From Saccharibacillus endophyticus (GTDB lineage: Bacteria > Bacillota > Bacilli > Paenibacillales > Paenibacillaceae), in the NCBI RefSeq assembly GCF_013185185.1, contig NZ_JAAZWE010000010.1:21937-85936 (forward strand): a stretch of 64,000 nucleotides of DNA, written 5' to 3'. A program made the translations under genes and the position numbers. The notes below the pieces were generated by a model that saw nothing but the letters and a program-made list of their open reading frames with translations, was not told where the DNA came from and ran no database searches. Position 1 is the stretch's first letter. Each line of letters starts with the position of its first letter. Shown here piece by piece: positions 7,869 to 16,200 of the stretch.

Positions 7869-7969
7869 AATCAACGTTCCGCTCCGCCTACTCTCTTTCC
7901 TTTGAGCGATTTCGGCGTTATGATCGATAGAGGAAATTCTTAACGGCAATTAGCGAAGGAGTGACGGAG

Positions 7970-8554
7970 ATGAAGCAGGAACACGAGAATTCGATTCGCC
8001 TTCAGGTAACGCTTGCGGTACGTGAATTGGCGGAGACTGCTGGACTGAAGCCGGGCAAGGTTCTGGTGGTCGGCACCAGCACAAGCGAAGTGGCAGGCCG
8101 GCGGATCGGAACTTCGGGAGCACTCGAAGTCGCCCAATCGCTGCTGGCGGGCATTCGCGAGGTTCAGCAAGAGTTTGGTTTCGATGTGGCCTACCAATGC
8201 TGCGAACATCTCAATCGCGCACTTGTGGTCGAGCGTTCGCTGCTGGAGCGACTCAATCTGCGTGAAGTATCGGCCGTGCCGGTACCCAAAGCAGGCGGTT
8301 CGATGGCTTCCGCAGCGTATCGCGACATGCAGGAGCCTGCGCTGGCCGAGAGTATCGAGGCTCATGCGGGTCTGGACATCGGCGAGACGCTGATCGGGAT
8401 GCATTTGCGCCGTGTAGCGGTTCCGCTTCGACTGTCGGTCAGACAGATCGGCGAAGCCCGAGTGAACGCCGCGTTGACCCGTCCTCCGCTGATCGGCGGG
8501 GAGCGAGCGGTCTACCGTTTGGCGGAGAACGAAGATTCAACTTTTTGCGAGTGA
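7970..8554 (+). CDS. ywlG: UPF0340 (DUF436) family protein YwlG
   Basis: A 194-residue soluble protein of the TIGR01440 family, biochemical role unknown. ATG 7970 is chosen over GTG 7961 because AAGGAG at 7956-7961 is 8 nt from the ATG but overlaps the GTG. Recognisable family stretches are KVLVVGTSTSEVAG near the N-terminus and AYQCCEHLNRALVVE, with a Cys-Cys-Glu-His cluster that could bind a metal or nucleophile. It is the first gene behind a ZTP riboswitch and 35 bp before glyA. Both facts suggest work in folate or one-carbon metabolism, an inference from context only. Confidence 0.9.
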   Translation: MKQEHENSIRLQVTLAVRELAETAGLKPGKVLVVGTSTSEVAGRRIGTSGALEVAQSLLAGIREVQQEFGFDVAYQCCEHLNRALVVERSLLERLNLREVSAVPVPKAGGSMASAAYRDMQEPALAESIEAHAGLDIGETLIGMHLRRVAVPLRLSVRQIGEARVNAALTRPPLIGGERAVYRLAENEDSTFCE

Positions 8555-8589
8555 CGACATTTTTTAAACCCAGGGAGGAATACGTTAAC

Positions 8590-9837
8590 ATGGAAAACTT
8601 GAGAAAAAGCGACCCGGCCGTACTTAAAGCAATGGGACTGGAACTGGACCGTCAAAAAGCCAACATCGAGCTGATCGCATCCGAGAATATCGTGAGCGAA
8701 GCGGTTATCGAAGCCATGGGCTCGGTCCTGACCAATAAATACGCAGAAGGTTACCCGGGCAAACGTTACTACGGCGGCTGCGAGCATGTCGACGTCGTTG
8801 AAGATCTGGCGCGCGACCGTGCAAAAGAACTGTTCGGCGCAGAGCATGTCAACGTGCAGCCTCACTCCGGCGCGCAAGCCAACCTGGGCGTATATCTGGC
8901 AGCACTCAAAGCAGGCGATACCGTTCTGGGCATGAACTTGGCGCACGGCGGTCACTTGACGCACGGCAGCCCGGTTAACGCTTCGGGTATCCTGTATAAC
9001 TTCGTGGCTTACGGCGTGCGCGAAGACAACTTCCGTATCGATTATGACGACGTGCGCAAAGCGGCTTTCAAACACCGCCCCCGCATGCTCGTTGCCGGTG
9101 CAAGCGCGTATCCGCGTACGATCGATTTCGAAGCACTGGCTTCGATCGCAAACGACGTCGGCGCATTGTTCATGGTCGACATGGCGCATATCGCGGGTCT
9201 GGTCGCTGCGGGTCTGCACCCGTCGCCGGTTCCGCATGCACACTTCGTAACGACAACGACGCATAAAACGCTTCGCGGACCGCGCGGCGGCATGATTATG
9301 TGTAAACAACCTTGGGCGCAAGCGATCGACAAAGCGATGTTCCCGGGTACGCAAGGCGGACCTCTGATGCACGTGATCGCTTCGAAAGCCGTTGCTTTCG
9401 GCGAAGCGCTTGACCCGTCGTTCAAAGTGTACGCACAGAACGTGATCGACAATGCCCGCGTATTGGCGGACACGTTGATCGGCGAAGGCATCAACATCGT
9501 ATCCGGCGGTACGGACAACCACTTGATGCTGGTCGACACGCGCGGCGTAGGCATCACGGGTAAAGAAGCGGAGCATGTCCTCGACTCCGTCGGCATCACG
9601 GTCAACAAAAACGCGATTCCGTTCGACACGACAAGCCCGTTCATCACGAGCGGCATCCGTCTGGGTACGCCGGCCGCGACTTCCCGCGGCATGGACCAAG
9701 ACGCGATGAAGTCGATCGGACAGATCATCGCTTCCGTGCTGAAAGCACCGAAAGACGAAGCCGTTCTGGACAAAGCGCGCGCTAACGTCAAAGAACTGAC
9801 CGACCGCTTCCCGCTGTATCCTAGCCTGCAATACTAA
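8590..9837 (+). CDS. glyA: Serine hydroxymethyltransferase
   Basis: A PLP enzyme that converts serine and tetrahydrofolate to glycine and methylene-tetrahydrofolate, the main one-carbon entry point. The 415 residues match the family length. The PLP lysine lies in VTTTTHKTLRGPRGG. Other marks are the N-terminal LIASENIVSEAV and the GCEHVDVVE loop. ATG 8590 has AGGGAGG at 8572-8578; an in-frame GTG at 8545 would overlap ywlG and lacks a site. Regulation through the ZTP riboswitch 770 bp upstream is expected, with ywlG as first gene of the operon. A strong terminator follows. Confidence 0.98.
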   Translation: MENLRKSDPAVLKAMGLELDRQKANIELIASENIVSEAVIEAMGSVLTNKYAEGYPGKRYYGGCEHVDVVEDLARDRAKELFGAEHVNVQPHSGAQANLGVYLAALKAGDTVLGMNLAHGGHLTHGSPVNASGILYNFVAYGVREDNFRIDYDDVRKAAFKHRPRMLVAGASAYPRTIDFEALASIANDVGALFMVDMAHIAGLVAAGLHPSPVPHAHFVTTTTHKTLRGPRGGMIMCKQPWAQAIDKAMFPGTQGGPLMHVIASKAVAFGEALDPSFKVYAQNVIDNARVLADTLIGEGINIVSGGTDNHLMLVDTRGVGITGKEAEHVLDSVGITVNKNAIPFDTTSPFITSGIRLGTPAATSRGMDQDAMKSIGQIIASVLKAPKDEAVLDKARANVKELTDRFPLYPSLQY

Positions 9838-9869
9838 TATTTTCGCACTATTGCGCACCTGACCGCATA

Positions 9870-9912
9870 AAGTCGCCTTAAAGCCGTACATCGGTTTTAA
9901 GGCGACTTTTTT
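9870..9912 (+). terminator. Terminator of the ywlG-glyA operon
   Basis: AAGTCGCCTTAAAGCCG (9870-9886) and CGGTTTTAAGGCGACTT (9892-9908) pair over 17 bp with a single G-U and a 5-nt loop, ending in TTTTTT. Confidence 0.95.
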
Positions 9913-9983
9913 GTATTGTCGAAAAACCTGTCTACTCAATGCGAGCAGGTAGGAAACGCTGTTATGCGTCTGTAATCGCTATT

Positions 9984-10173
9984 CAACGTGTCGAACAACT
10001 TCAACGTAACTGGAAGACAGAAAGCGGAGAGAGAAACTCAGTGAAAGACGCCTTTGAACTCGGAAAATTCCTTATTTAAATCCGATCCATTTTCCGAGTG
10101 AGACAGCGTTTTGAACTGCATTTCTTTCGGAGTCTTCTGTCTTCCCGCACAAATGTAACTTACCCGACAACGC
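9984..10173. repeat. Palindromic intergenic element, copy 2
   Basis: An imperfect palindrome of about 190 bp in the 481-bp gap between the glyA terminator and the ABC permease gene. GGAAGACAG (10012-10020) pairs with CTGTCTTCC (10137-10145), and ACTCGGAAAA (10058-10067) with TTTTCCGAGT (10090-10099). GTGTCG at the left end faces CGACAAC at the right end. It shares with copy 3 the blocks CTCAGTGAA, GACGCCTTTGAACTCGGAAA and TTTCCGAGTGAGACAGCG. Arm sequences differ from copy 1 in both strands, so that pairing is kept. No coding frame is evident. Confidence 0.85.
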
Positions 10174-10264
10174 GCAAAAAATGCAACTCTTTCCCTGAAT
10201 GTTTCTGGTAATTTCAGGATGTGTGACAGACAGCAGCCAAAATCGGGTATATAACCATTACGTT

Positions 10265-10294
10265 TTGCAATCGCTTTAATCTTTCAGGTATCTA
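10265..10294 (+). promoter_or_regulatory. Possible sigma-A promoter of the sugar ABC operon
   Basis: TTGCAA (10265-10270), 18 bp and TATCTA (10289-10294) are a moderate vegetative match 25 bp before the first permease gene. No CcpA cre site or other operator was recognised nearby. Confidence 0.35.
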
Positions 10295-10318
10295 AAAAAG
10301 CAGAGGGAGAGGATACGG

Positions 10319-11200
10319 TTGAGCCGCAAAAAACTTTCGCAACTTTCGCAGCAGCTCGTTTTCGTGGGCCCGACGACGATCTTTTTCACGTTAATCGTCC
10401 TGGTGCCGTTCTTGCTCGGTGTTTACTACTCCATGACCAACTGGAACGGAGTATCAACCAGCGTCGAGTTCGTGGGCTTCAGCAACTACGTACATATTTT
10501 TACGTCGGACCCCGAGTTCCGCAATTCGTTCTGGTTTACGGTAAGGTTTACGGTCGTTGCCGTGATCGGCGCGAATCTGCTCGGATTTTTCCTGGCGTAT
10601 TTCTTGACCAAGCCGTTGAAAAGCAAAAACGTTCTGCGGACTGTCTTTTTCATGCCCAACATGATCGGAGGCCTGCTGCTCGGATTTATTTGGCAGTTCA
10701 TCTTCGTGCGCGGATTCGCGGCGATCGGGGAAGCAACGGGCTGGTCATTCTTCAATCTGCCGTGGCTGGGCGACGAACCGACCGCATTCTGGGGCATCGT
10801 GATCGTGTTCATTTGGCAGTATGCCGGTTATCTGATGGTCATCTATATCGCGTCGCTCGGCAATGTGTCCAAGGACGTGTTGGAATCGGCGCAGATCGAC
10901 GGAGCGAACCGCAGCCAAGTACTTTGGAAAATCATCGTGCCGCTGATCATGCCCGCCGTTACCGTCTGCTTGTTCCTCGCGATCTCCTGGTCCTTTAAAA
11001 TGTTCGACTTGAACCTGGCGCTGACCAACGGCGGACCGTTCAACGCGACCCGTTCGGTGGCGCTCGATATTTACCGCGAAGCGTTCACGAACAGCCGACT
11101 CGGATTGGGCACGGCCAAGGCCGTCATCTTCTTCGTCATCGTCGCGATCATCACGGCTCTTCAAGTACGGGCGACCAAACGCAGGGAGGTTGAAGCTTAA
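10319..11200 (+). CDS. Sugar ABC transporter permease (MalF/UgpA type)
   Basis: One of two membrane subunits of a carbohydrate uptake (CUT1) ABC importer. The 293-residue protein has about six hydrophobic segments. The cytoplasmic EAA loop that docks the ATPase is visible as ESAQIDGANRSQVLWKIIVP. The TTG start at 10319 has AGAGGGAGAGGA directly upstream. The stop TAA overlaps the ATG of the second permease by one base, so translation is coupled. The substrate cannot be named from sequence. No ATPase gene is present; CUT1 systems of Firmicutes often share a multitask ATPase (MsmX type) encoded elsewhere. Confidence 0.9.
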   Translation: MSRKKLSQLSQQLVFVGPTTIFFTLIVLVPFLLGVYYSMTNWNGVSTSVEFVGFSNYVHIFTSDPEFRNSFWFTVRFTVVAVIGANLLGFFLAYFLTKPLKSKNVLRTVFFMPNMIGGLLLGFIWQFIFVRGFAAIGEATGWSFFNLPWLGDEPTAFWGIVIVFIWQYAGYLMVIYIASLGNVSKDVLESAQIDGANRSQVLWKIIVPLIMPAVTVCLFLAISWSFKMFDLNLALTNGGPFNATRSVALDIYREAFTNSRLGLGTAKAVIFFVIVAIITALQVRATKRREVEA

Positions 11201-12036
11201 TGGAACAAGATACGAGATACCGCATTCCCACATTGATTCTCGAAATCGTGCTTATTGTGATCGGCCTGCTGTTCCTGGTGCCGTTCTACTTCCTGATCTC
11301 CAACTCGCTGAAAACGTTCGGCGAAATTTTGTCGGATGCGGCGGCGCTGCCGAGCACGCTGCAATGGTCCAACTACAAGTCGGGCTGGGAGGCGATCAAT
11401 TTTCCGTCCGCTTTTAAAAACTCGCTGATCATTACGGTCGTGAGCAACCTGCTGCTGGTGCTGCTCAGCTCGATGACGGCTTATCAGATGGTGCGGCATA
11501 ACACGAAGTTCAACAAAGCGCTGCTTGCCTTGTTCGTGGCCGCGATGGTCATTCCGTTCCAATCGATCATGCTCCCGCTTACGGACGTGACGAGCCGGAT
11601 CGGACTCAGCGACAGCCTGATCGGTTTGATTATCGCTTATTTGGGCTTCGGCGCTCCGCTGTCGGTATTCCTTTTCCACGGCAGCATGAAATCGATTCCG
11701 CTCGAAATCGAGCAGGCGGCGCGGGTGGACGGTTCAGGTACGTACGGCGTCTTTTTCCGTATCGTGTATCCGATGATGCGCCCGATGTACGTGACGATCA
11801 TCATCTTGAATACCCTTTGGATCTGGAACGATTACCTGCTGCCGTCGCTCATGCTGACAAGCGAAAGTTTGCAGACGATTCCGATCGCGACGTACATGCT
11901 ATTCGGTCAATATACGAAGCAGTGGGACTTGGCGCTTCCGGCACTGGTGCTGGGGATCGCTCCGGTCATCATCTTTTTCCTGGCTATGCAAAAATACATC
12001 GTGTCCGGCATTGCGGCGGGCGCCGTGAAAGGGTAA
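11200..12036 (+). CDS. Sugar ABC transporter permease (MalG/UgpE type)
   Basis: The second membrane subunit of the CUT1 importer, 278 residues with about six hydrophobic segments. Its EAA loop reads IEQAARVDGSGTYGVFFRIV, and the C-terminal GIAAGAVKG is typical of MalG-like permeases, where the tail contacts the ATPase. It overlaps the first permease by one base and precedes the binding protein by 13 bp. The order permease-permease-binding protein is the reverse of the common binding-protein-first order. Substrate unknown. Confidence 0.9.
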   Translation: MEQDTRYRIPTLILEIVLIVIGLLFLVPFYFLISNSLKTFGEILSDAAALPSTLQWSNYKSGWEAINFPSAFKNSLIITVVSNLLLVLLSSMTAYQMVRHNTKFNKALLALFVAAMVIPFQSIMLPLTDVTSRIGLSDSLIGLIIAYLGFGAPLSVFLFHGSMKSIPLEIEQAARVDGSGTYGVFFRIVYPMMRPMYVTIIILNTLWIWNDYLLPSLMLTSESLQTIPIATYMLFGQYTKQWDLALPALVLGIAPVIIFFLAMQKYIVSGIAAGAVKG

Positions 12037-12049
12037 GGGGGAGAGTCGT

Positions 12050-13321
12050 ATGTTCGGGAAAAAACTTATGATGCTGCCTGCCTTGATCCTGACCGCCGCA
12101 GCCGTGCTTTCAGGCTGTACGCAGGGCGGCAGCGCGGGCGAATCCGGGCAAAAAATCATTAACATTTATCAGGGCAAAGTCGAGATTTCGGATCAGCTTC
12201 AGGAAATGAAAGAACTGTACGAATCGTCCCACCCGGGCGTCGTGCTGAATATCCAATCGGTCGGCGGCGGCACGGACTATGCGGCTTCGCTGAAGTCCCG
12301 TTTTTCCGCGGGGGCCCAGCCTGATATTTTCACGATCGGCGGGTTCCAGGAACGAGATCTGTGGCTGGAGTATTTGGAGGATTTATCGGATCAGCCGTGG
12401 ACGGAGAACATGGACCAGGTGGCCAAAGATCCGATGAGCGCGGACGGGAAGCTGTACGGTTTTCCGCTGAATTATGAGGGTTACGGGTTCTTGTACAACA
12501 AAGACATTTTCGAGGAAGCGGGCGTGACCGAAGTTCCCAAGACGTTATCCGAGTTGGAAGCGGCCGCGCAAAAAATTCAGGACGCCGGCTACACGCCGTT
12601 CGTGAACGCTTATGCGGAATGGTGGGTGCTGGGCAACCATAACGTGAACGTGCCGTTTGCCCGCCAGGATGATCCGGAAGCCTTCATGCAGGCGCTGGAC
12701 GAAGGAAACGCGGATATGGCGAGCAACGAAATTTTCGACGGCTGGTTGGACCTGCTCGATCTTACGCTTAAGTACGGCAATGCCAACCCGCTGACGACGG
12801 ACTACAATACGCAAATGTCCACGTTCGCCAACGGTCAGGCCGCGATGACGCAGCAGGGCAACTGGGTGCAGCCGACGCTCGACGGGATCAATCCCGATCT
12901 CAACGTGGGGATGATGCCGATGCCGATCAGCGACGATGCCGAAGCTAACGACAAGCTGTTCGTGGGCGTGCCGACGTACTGGGTCATCAACAAAAATTCG
13001 CCGGTCAAAGAAGAAGCGAAAGAGCTGCTGCAATGGATGGCGGGAACGCCCGAAGGACAGCAGTTCCTCACCGAGAAGTTCCAGTTCATCCCGGCGTTCA
13101 ACAATATCGAAGCGGCGGCGGAAGACATCGGACCGCTCGGCGGAGATCTTACAACCTATATCGCGGACGGCAAAGCGCTCAACTGGTACTTCCAACAGCT
13201 GCCGATCGGCACGCCGCAGGATTACGCCAGCTTGATGCAATCGTATATCGCGGGACGGGATACCAGAGAACAATTGCTCGATAATATGCAGGCCTCGTAC
13301 GATAATCTCAAGGTCAGATAA
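12050..13321 (+). CDS. Extracellular sugar-binding lipoprotein of the ABC importer
   Basis: The solute-binding protein (family 1) that captures the carbohydrate outside the membrane. The signal peptide ends in the lipobox LSGC (Cys at about residue 23), so the mature protein is lipid-anchored. The rest of the 423 residues follows the bilobal fold: an N-terminal TDYAASLKSRFSAGAQPDIF region, FPLNYEGYGFLYNKDIF in the hinge part and FVGVPTYWVINKNSP near the C-terminal lobe. ATG 12050 has GGGGGAG upstream. A terminator at 13357-13390 ends the operon. Confidence 0.92.
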   Translation: MFGKKLMMLPALILTAAAVLSGCTQGGSAGESGQKIINIYQGKVEISDQLQEMKELYESSHPGVVLNIQSVGGGTDYAASLKSRFSAGAQPDIFTIGGFQERDLWLEYLEDLSDQPWTENMDQVAKDPMSADGKLYGFPLNYEGYGFLYNKDIFEEAGVTEVPKTLSELEAAAQKIQDAGYTPFVNAYAEWWVLGNHNVNVPFARQDDPEAFMQALDEGNADMASNEIFDGWLDLLDLTLKYGNANPLTTDYNTQMSTFANGQAAMTQQGNWVQPTLDGINPDLNVGMMPMPISDDAEANDKLFVGVPTYWVINKNSPVKEEAKELLQWMAGTPEGQQFLTEKFQFIPAFNNIEAAAEDIGPLGGDLTTYIADGKALNWYFQQLPIGTPQDYASLMQSYIAGRDTREQLLDNMQASYDNLKVR

Positions 13322-13356
13322 GGCAAGCTTATTCCATGGAGTGGGACTTGCGTAAC

Positions 13357-13390
13357 GCTCTCAGTCGGCATTTTGGCTGAGGGCTTTTTA
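13357..13390 (+). terminator. Terminator of the sugar ABC operon
   Basis: GCTCTCAGTC (13357-13366) pairs with GGCTGAGGGC (13375-13384), including two G-U pairs, and is followed by TTTTTA. Confidence 0.85.
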
Positions 13391-13472
13391 TATGGAAGGA
13401 AAATATGGAAAAAGAGCTGCCCTATTTTGTGTCGGTCCGTTTACGGCGGGTGCAAGAGGGCCTTTCTAATGC

Positions 13473-13478
13473 TATAAT
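13473..13478 (+). promoter_or_regulatory. Probable -10 box of the upp promoter
   Basis: A perfect TATAAT lies 140 bp before upp, downstream of the previous terminator. The -35 region is poor (GTGCAA at 13450-13455 with 17 bp spacing). The 140-nt leader that follows has no uracil- or PyrR-type structure that I recognise. Confidence 0.45.
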
Positions 13479-13618
13479 GGACAAGATTTACGGTGCGCCG
13501 CATTCTGCATCAACCTTGGTGACGGAAAGAGGCGTACCCGACGCGGAATTCGAGACGAATTACCCGAATAACGGACTTCTATTGGAGAAGCCGAACATGG
13601 TACGGAGGGACGAACCTT

Positions 13619-14248
13619 ATGAGTAAACTGGTGATTTGCGATCATCCGCTGATCCAGCACAAACTGACTTTTATCCGAGACGTAAACACGAACACGAAAG
13701 ACTTCAGGGAATTGGTCGACGAAGTCGCGACGCTGATGGCGTACGAGATTACGCGCGAAGTTCCGCTCGAATCGATTCCGGTGGAAACTCCGGTAACCCA
13801 AACCGAGGGTAAAGTGATCTCCGGTCGCATGTTGGGTCTGGTTCCGATCCTGCGCGCAGGCCTGGGCATGCTCGACGGCGTATTGAAACTGCTTCCGGCG
13901 GCAAAAGTCGGACACGTGGGTCTGTTCCGCGATCCGCACACGCTCCAACCGGTCGAGTATTACGTGAAGCTGCCGACGGACGTGCAAGAGCGCGAACTGA
14001 TCGTCATCGATCCGATGCTCGCGACGGGCGGTTCCGCGATTGCGGCAATCGACGTGCTCAAAAAACGCGGCTGCACGCAAATCAAGATGATGAACCTGAT
14101 CGCTGCGCCGGAAGGCGTGAAGGCCGTTCAGGATGCTCACCCGGATGTGGACATCTATGTGGCTGCACTGGACGAGAAGCTCGACGACCACGGCTATATC
14201 GTTCCGGGACTCGGCGATGCCGGCGACCGTCTGTACGGTACGAAGTAA
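13619..14248 (+). CDS. upp: Uracil phosphoribosyltransferase
   Basis: The pyrimidine salvage enzyme that makes UMP from uracil and PRPP in the cytoplasm. The 209-residue length is exactly that of the family. The PRPP-binding loop IVIDPMLATGGSA is at about residues 124-136. The N-terminal half has VPILRAGLGMLDG, and the C-terminal uracil-binding loop is GYIVPGLGDAGDR. ATG 13619 is preceded by GGAGG at 13605-13609. In Bacillus upp also lies between glyA and the atp operon, so the order is conserved apart from the inserted sugar ABC operon. Confidence 0.98.
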   Translation: MSKLVICDHPLIQHKLTFIRDVNTNTKDFRELVDEVATLMAYEITREVPLESIPVETPVTQTEGKVISGRMLGLVPILRAGLGMLDGVLKLLPAAKVGHVGLFRDPHTLQPVEYYVKLPTDVQERELIVIDPMLATGGSAIAAIDVLKKRGCTQIKMMNLIAAPEGVKAVQDAHPDVDIYVAALDEKLDDHGYIVPGLGDAGDRLYGTK

Positions 14249-14285
14249 GAAATTGGAACTCGGTACCTTGACCGCTTAAGAGGTT

Positions 14286-14369
14286 AGGATACGCCCCTCG
14301 AGATTTCGTACCTAACCCGTGTACGAAGTCTCCAACGGAAACCCACCTAAAACGTGTGGGTTTCCAGCG
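14286..14369 (+). promoter_or_regulatory. Two stem-loops downstream of upp
   Basis: GGTTAGG-A-TACG and CGTACCTAACC form a hairpin with one bulge. About 25 bases on, GGAAACCCAC and GTGGGTTTCC form a perfect 10-bp stem. Neither is followed by a T tract, so they are not classical terminators. They may protect the upp 3' end or belong to the mnaA leader. Confidence 0.5.
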
Positions 14370-14420
14370 AACATAATCCTATGATTAAGAGTTGATAATG
14401 TACTAACTGGAACGGTTTGG

Positions 14421-14481
14421 GGAACGAAGTTAAAAAAGCGCTTTATTTAATGAAGGAATTAAATCGGGCGCTTATCGTTCC
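14421..14481 (+). promoter_or_regulatory. Nested stem-loop in the mnaA leader
   Basis: GGAACGA (14421-14427) pairs with TCGTTCC (14475-14481). Inside are AAGCGC with GCGCTT, and at the tip ATTTAAT with ATTAAAT. A small CCGG-CCGG hairpin follows, ending 20 bases before the ribosome binding site. It looks like a structured 5' leader; no known riboswitch class was recognised. Confidence 0.5.
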
Positions 14482-14529
14482 GGCTTCGAAAAGACCGGAT
14501 CACGAACGGAAAGGTGAGAGAATATACTG

Positions 14530-15684
14530 ATGAAGAAGATCAAAGTCATGACCATCTTCGGCGTGCGTCCGGAAGCGATCAAGATGGCTCCGTTAATTCT
14601 TGAACTGGAAAAGCACCCGGAAGAGATCGAATCCATTGTATGCGTTACGGCGCAGCATCGTCAGATGTTGGACCAGGTGCTTGAAGTATTCAAGATCACG
14701 CCGGATTACGATCTGGACGTCATGAAAGACCGCCAGACGCTGAACGAGATTTCGATTCGCGTGCTGCAGGGACTGGAGCCGGTACTGCGCGAGGCGCAGC
14801 CGGACATCGTGCTGGTGCACGGCGATACGCTGACTACCTTCCTGGCCAGCTACTCGGCATTCATGCAGCAGATCAAAGTCGGACACGTGGAAGCCGGACT
14901 GCGTACGTGGAACAAGCTTTCGCCGTACCCGGAAGAAATGAACCGTCAGCTGACCGGCGTTTTGGCCGATCTGCATTTTGCGCCGACCTCTTGGTCGGCC
15001 GGGAATCTTGCGCAGGAGAACAAGTCAAAGTCAAGCGTTTTTGTCACAGGCAACACCGTTACGGATGTGTTTCAATATACCGTGCGGCCCGATTACACCC
15101 ATCCGGTATTGGATTGGGCCAAGGGGAAACGACTGATCCTGATGACGGCGCACCGCCGCGAGTCGCAGGGCGAGCCGCACCGCAACATTTTCCGCGCGGT
15201 GAAAAGGATTGCCGACGAGTTCGAAGACGTGGCGATCGTGTATCCCGTTCATCCGAGTCCCGCTGTCAAAGAGCCGGCTCACGAAATCCTCGGCGGTCAT
15301 CCGCGCATCTCGCTGATCGATCCGCTCGACGTCGTGGATCTGCATAATTTTTATCCGCATACCCACATGATTCTGACCGATTCCGGCGGCATGCAGGAAG
15401 AGGCGCCTTCCTTCGGGGTTCCTGTACTCGTTCTGCGCGATACGACCGAACGGCCGGAAGGAATCGAAGCGGGAACGCTTGAATTGGTGGGAACGGAAGA
15501 AGAGAAGGTGTATGCACGGACCCAAGCGCTGCTCAGCGACTCTACTTTGTACGATTCCATGAGCCGGGCCGCCAACCCGTACGGAGATGGCAAAGCGTCG
15601 CAACGAATTGTCAATGCGATTCTGCACAGTTTCGGTTTTAAACAAGGTCGTCCAGAAGAATTTCACACAATGGACACAATTTAA
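14530..15684 (+). CDS. mnaA: UDP-N-acetylglucosamine 2-epimerase (non-hydrolysing)
   Basis: It interconverts UDP-GlcNAc and UDP-ManNAc, supplying ManNAc for wall polymer linkage units. The 384-residue protein begins with FGVRPEAIKMAPLILELE and has HGDTLTTF, VGHVEAGLRT with PYPEEMNR, and the C-terminal LTDSGGMQEEAP, all diagnostic of WecB/MnaA. ATG 14530 has AAAGGTGAGAG upstream. It is the UDP-ManNAc source for TagA encoded at 34.8 kb. No terminator was found before the atp promoter, so some readthrough into the atp operon is possible. Confidence 0.96.
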   Translation: MKKIKVMTIFGVRPEAIKMAPLILELEKHPEEIESIVCVTAQHRQMLDQVLEVFKITPDYDLDVMKDRQTLNEISIRVLQGLEPVLREAQPDIVLVHGDTLTTFLASYSAFMQQIKVGHVEAGLRTWNKLSPYPEEMNRQLTGVLADLHFAPTSWSAGNLAQENKSKSSVFVTGNTVTDVFQYTVRPDYTHPVLDWAKGKRLILMTAHRRESQGEPHRNIFRAVKRIADEFEDVAIVYPVHPSPAVKEPAHEILGGHPRISLIDPLDVVDLHNFYPHTHMILTDSGGMQEEAPSFGVPVLVLRDTTERPEGIEAGTLELVGTEEEKVYARTQALLSDSTLYDSMSRAANPYGDGKASQRIVNAILHSFGFKQGRPEEFHTMDTI

Positions 15685-15900
15685 AGCGAAGTTGCATTGT
15701 GATTGACTAGGTAAACAGTATACAGTATAGCTGTACGGTTGATACGCTTTCACAAATGCGCTTCGTGTAGTGTCAAATAATCGTCACAACCTTCCGGGAA
15801 CGCCGGATACTACCAAAACGTATGAAGAGACGTGACCATAACTCCTGCAAAAACCATGAAATTTCCAAGAATTTTTCTTTAAAAGGAAAAGTTCGGCGAA

Positions 15901-15930
15901 TTGACAATAACTCTTACTGTTCAGTAAAAT
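15901..15930 (+). promoter_or_regulatory. Sigma-A promoter of the ATP synthase operon
   Basis: A perfect TTGACA (15901-15906), 18 bp and TAAAAT (15925-15930). It lies 28 bp before the atpZ start codon, giving a very short leader. The preceding 200 bp (15685-15900) contain a small palindrome, TACAG-TATAG-CTGTA (about 15720-15735), but no gene. Confidence 0.85.
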
Positions 15931-15957
15931 GAATGGGGATTATGAGGTTGACAACCG

Positions 15958-16200
15958 ATGAATAAACGGGACAAACCGTTTAACGATAAGGGCCCTTGGA
16001 AAGCTATCGGGCTTGTAAGTGCGATCGGGATCGAGCTTGCCGTCTTTACGCTGATTGGAGTTTTCCTCGGACGTTGGATCGACGAAAAGTTTGGCGGTTC
16101 CGGCCTGTGGGTCGGCATCGGCGTGCTTGCCGGTCTGGTTCTGGGTATGCTCGGTGTGGTTGCTGTCATCCGTAAAGTCTTGGAGGGAAGCGATGAATGA
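15958..16200 (+). CDS. atpZ: AtpZ/AtpI family accessory protein of ATP synthase
   Basis: An 80-residue protein with two membrane segments (about residues 15-40 and 48-70) joined by the short loop GRWIDEKFGGSG, typical of the AtpZ/AtpI family found first in many Firmicute atp operons. Family members are linked to assembly of the membrane sector and to Mg2+ handling; the precise role is unsettled. ATG 15958 has GAGG at 15944-15947. Its last 8 bases overlap atpI. Confidence 0.85.
   Translation: MNKRDKPFNDKGPWKAIGLVSAIGIELAVFTLIGVFLGRWIDEKFGGSGLWVGIGVLAGLVLGMLGVVAVIRKVLEGSDE

Noticed and set aside
7633..7905. A 90-codon plus-strand frame upstream of ywlG
   Set aside because: It covers the promoter, the ZTP aptamer and its terminator, so it is not coding.
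13405..13626. A 73-codon plus-strand frame before upp with a possible ribosome binding site
   Set aside because: It spans the likely upp promoter (TATAAT at 13473) and runs into upp, and the translation has no domain character.
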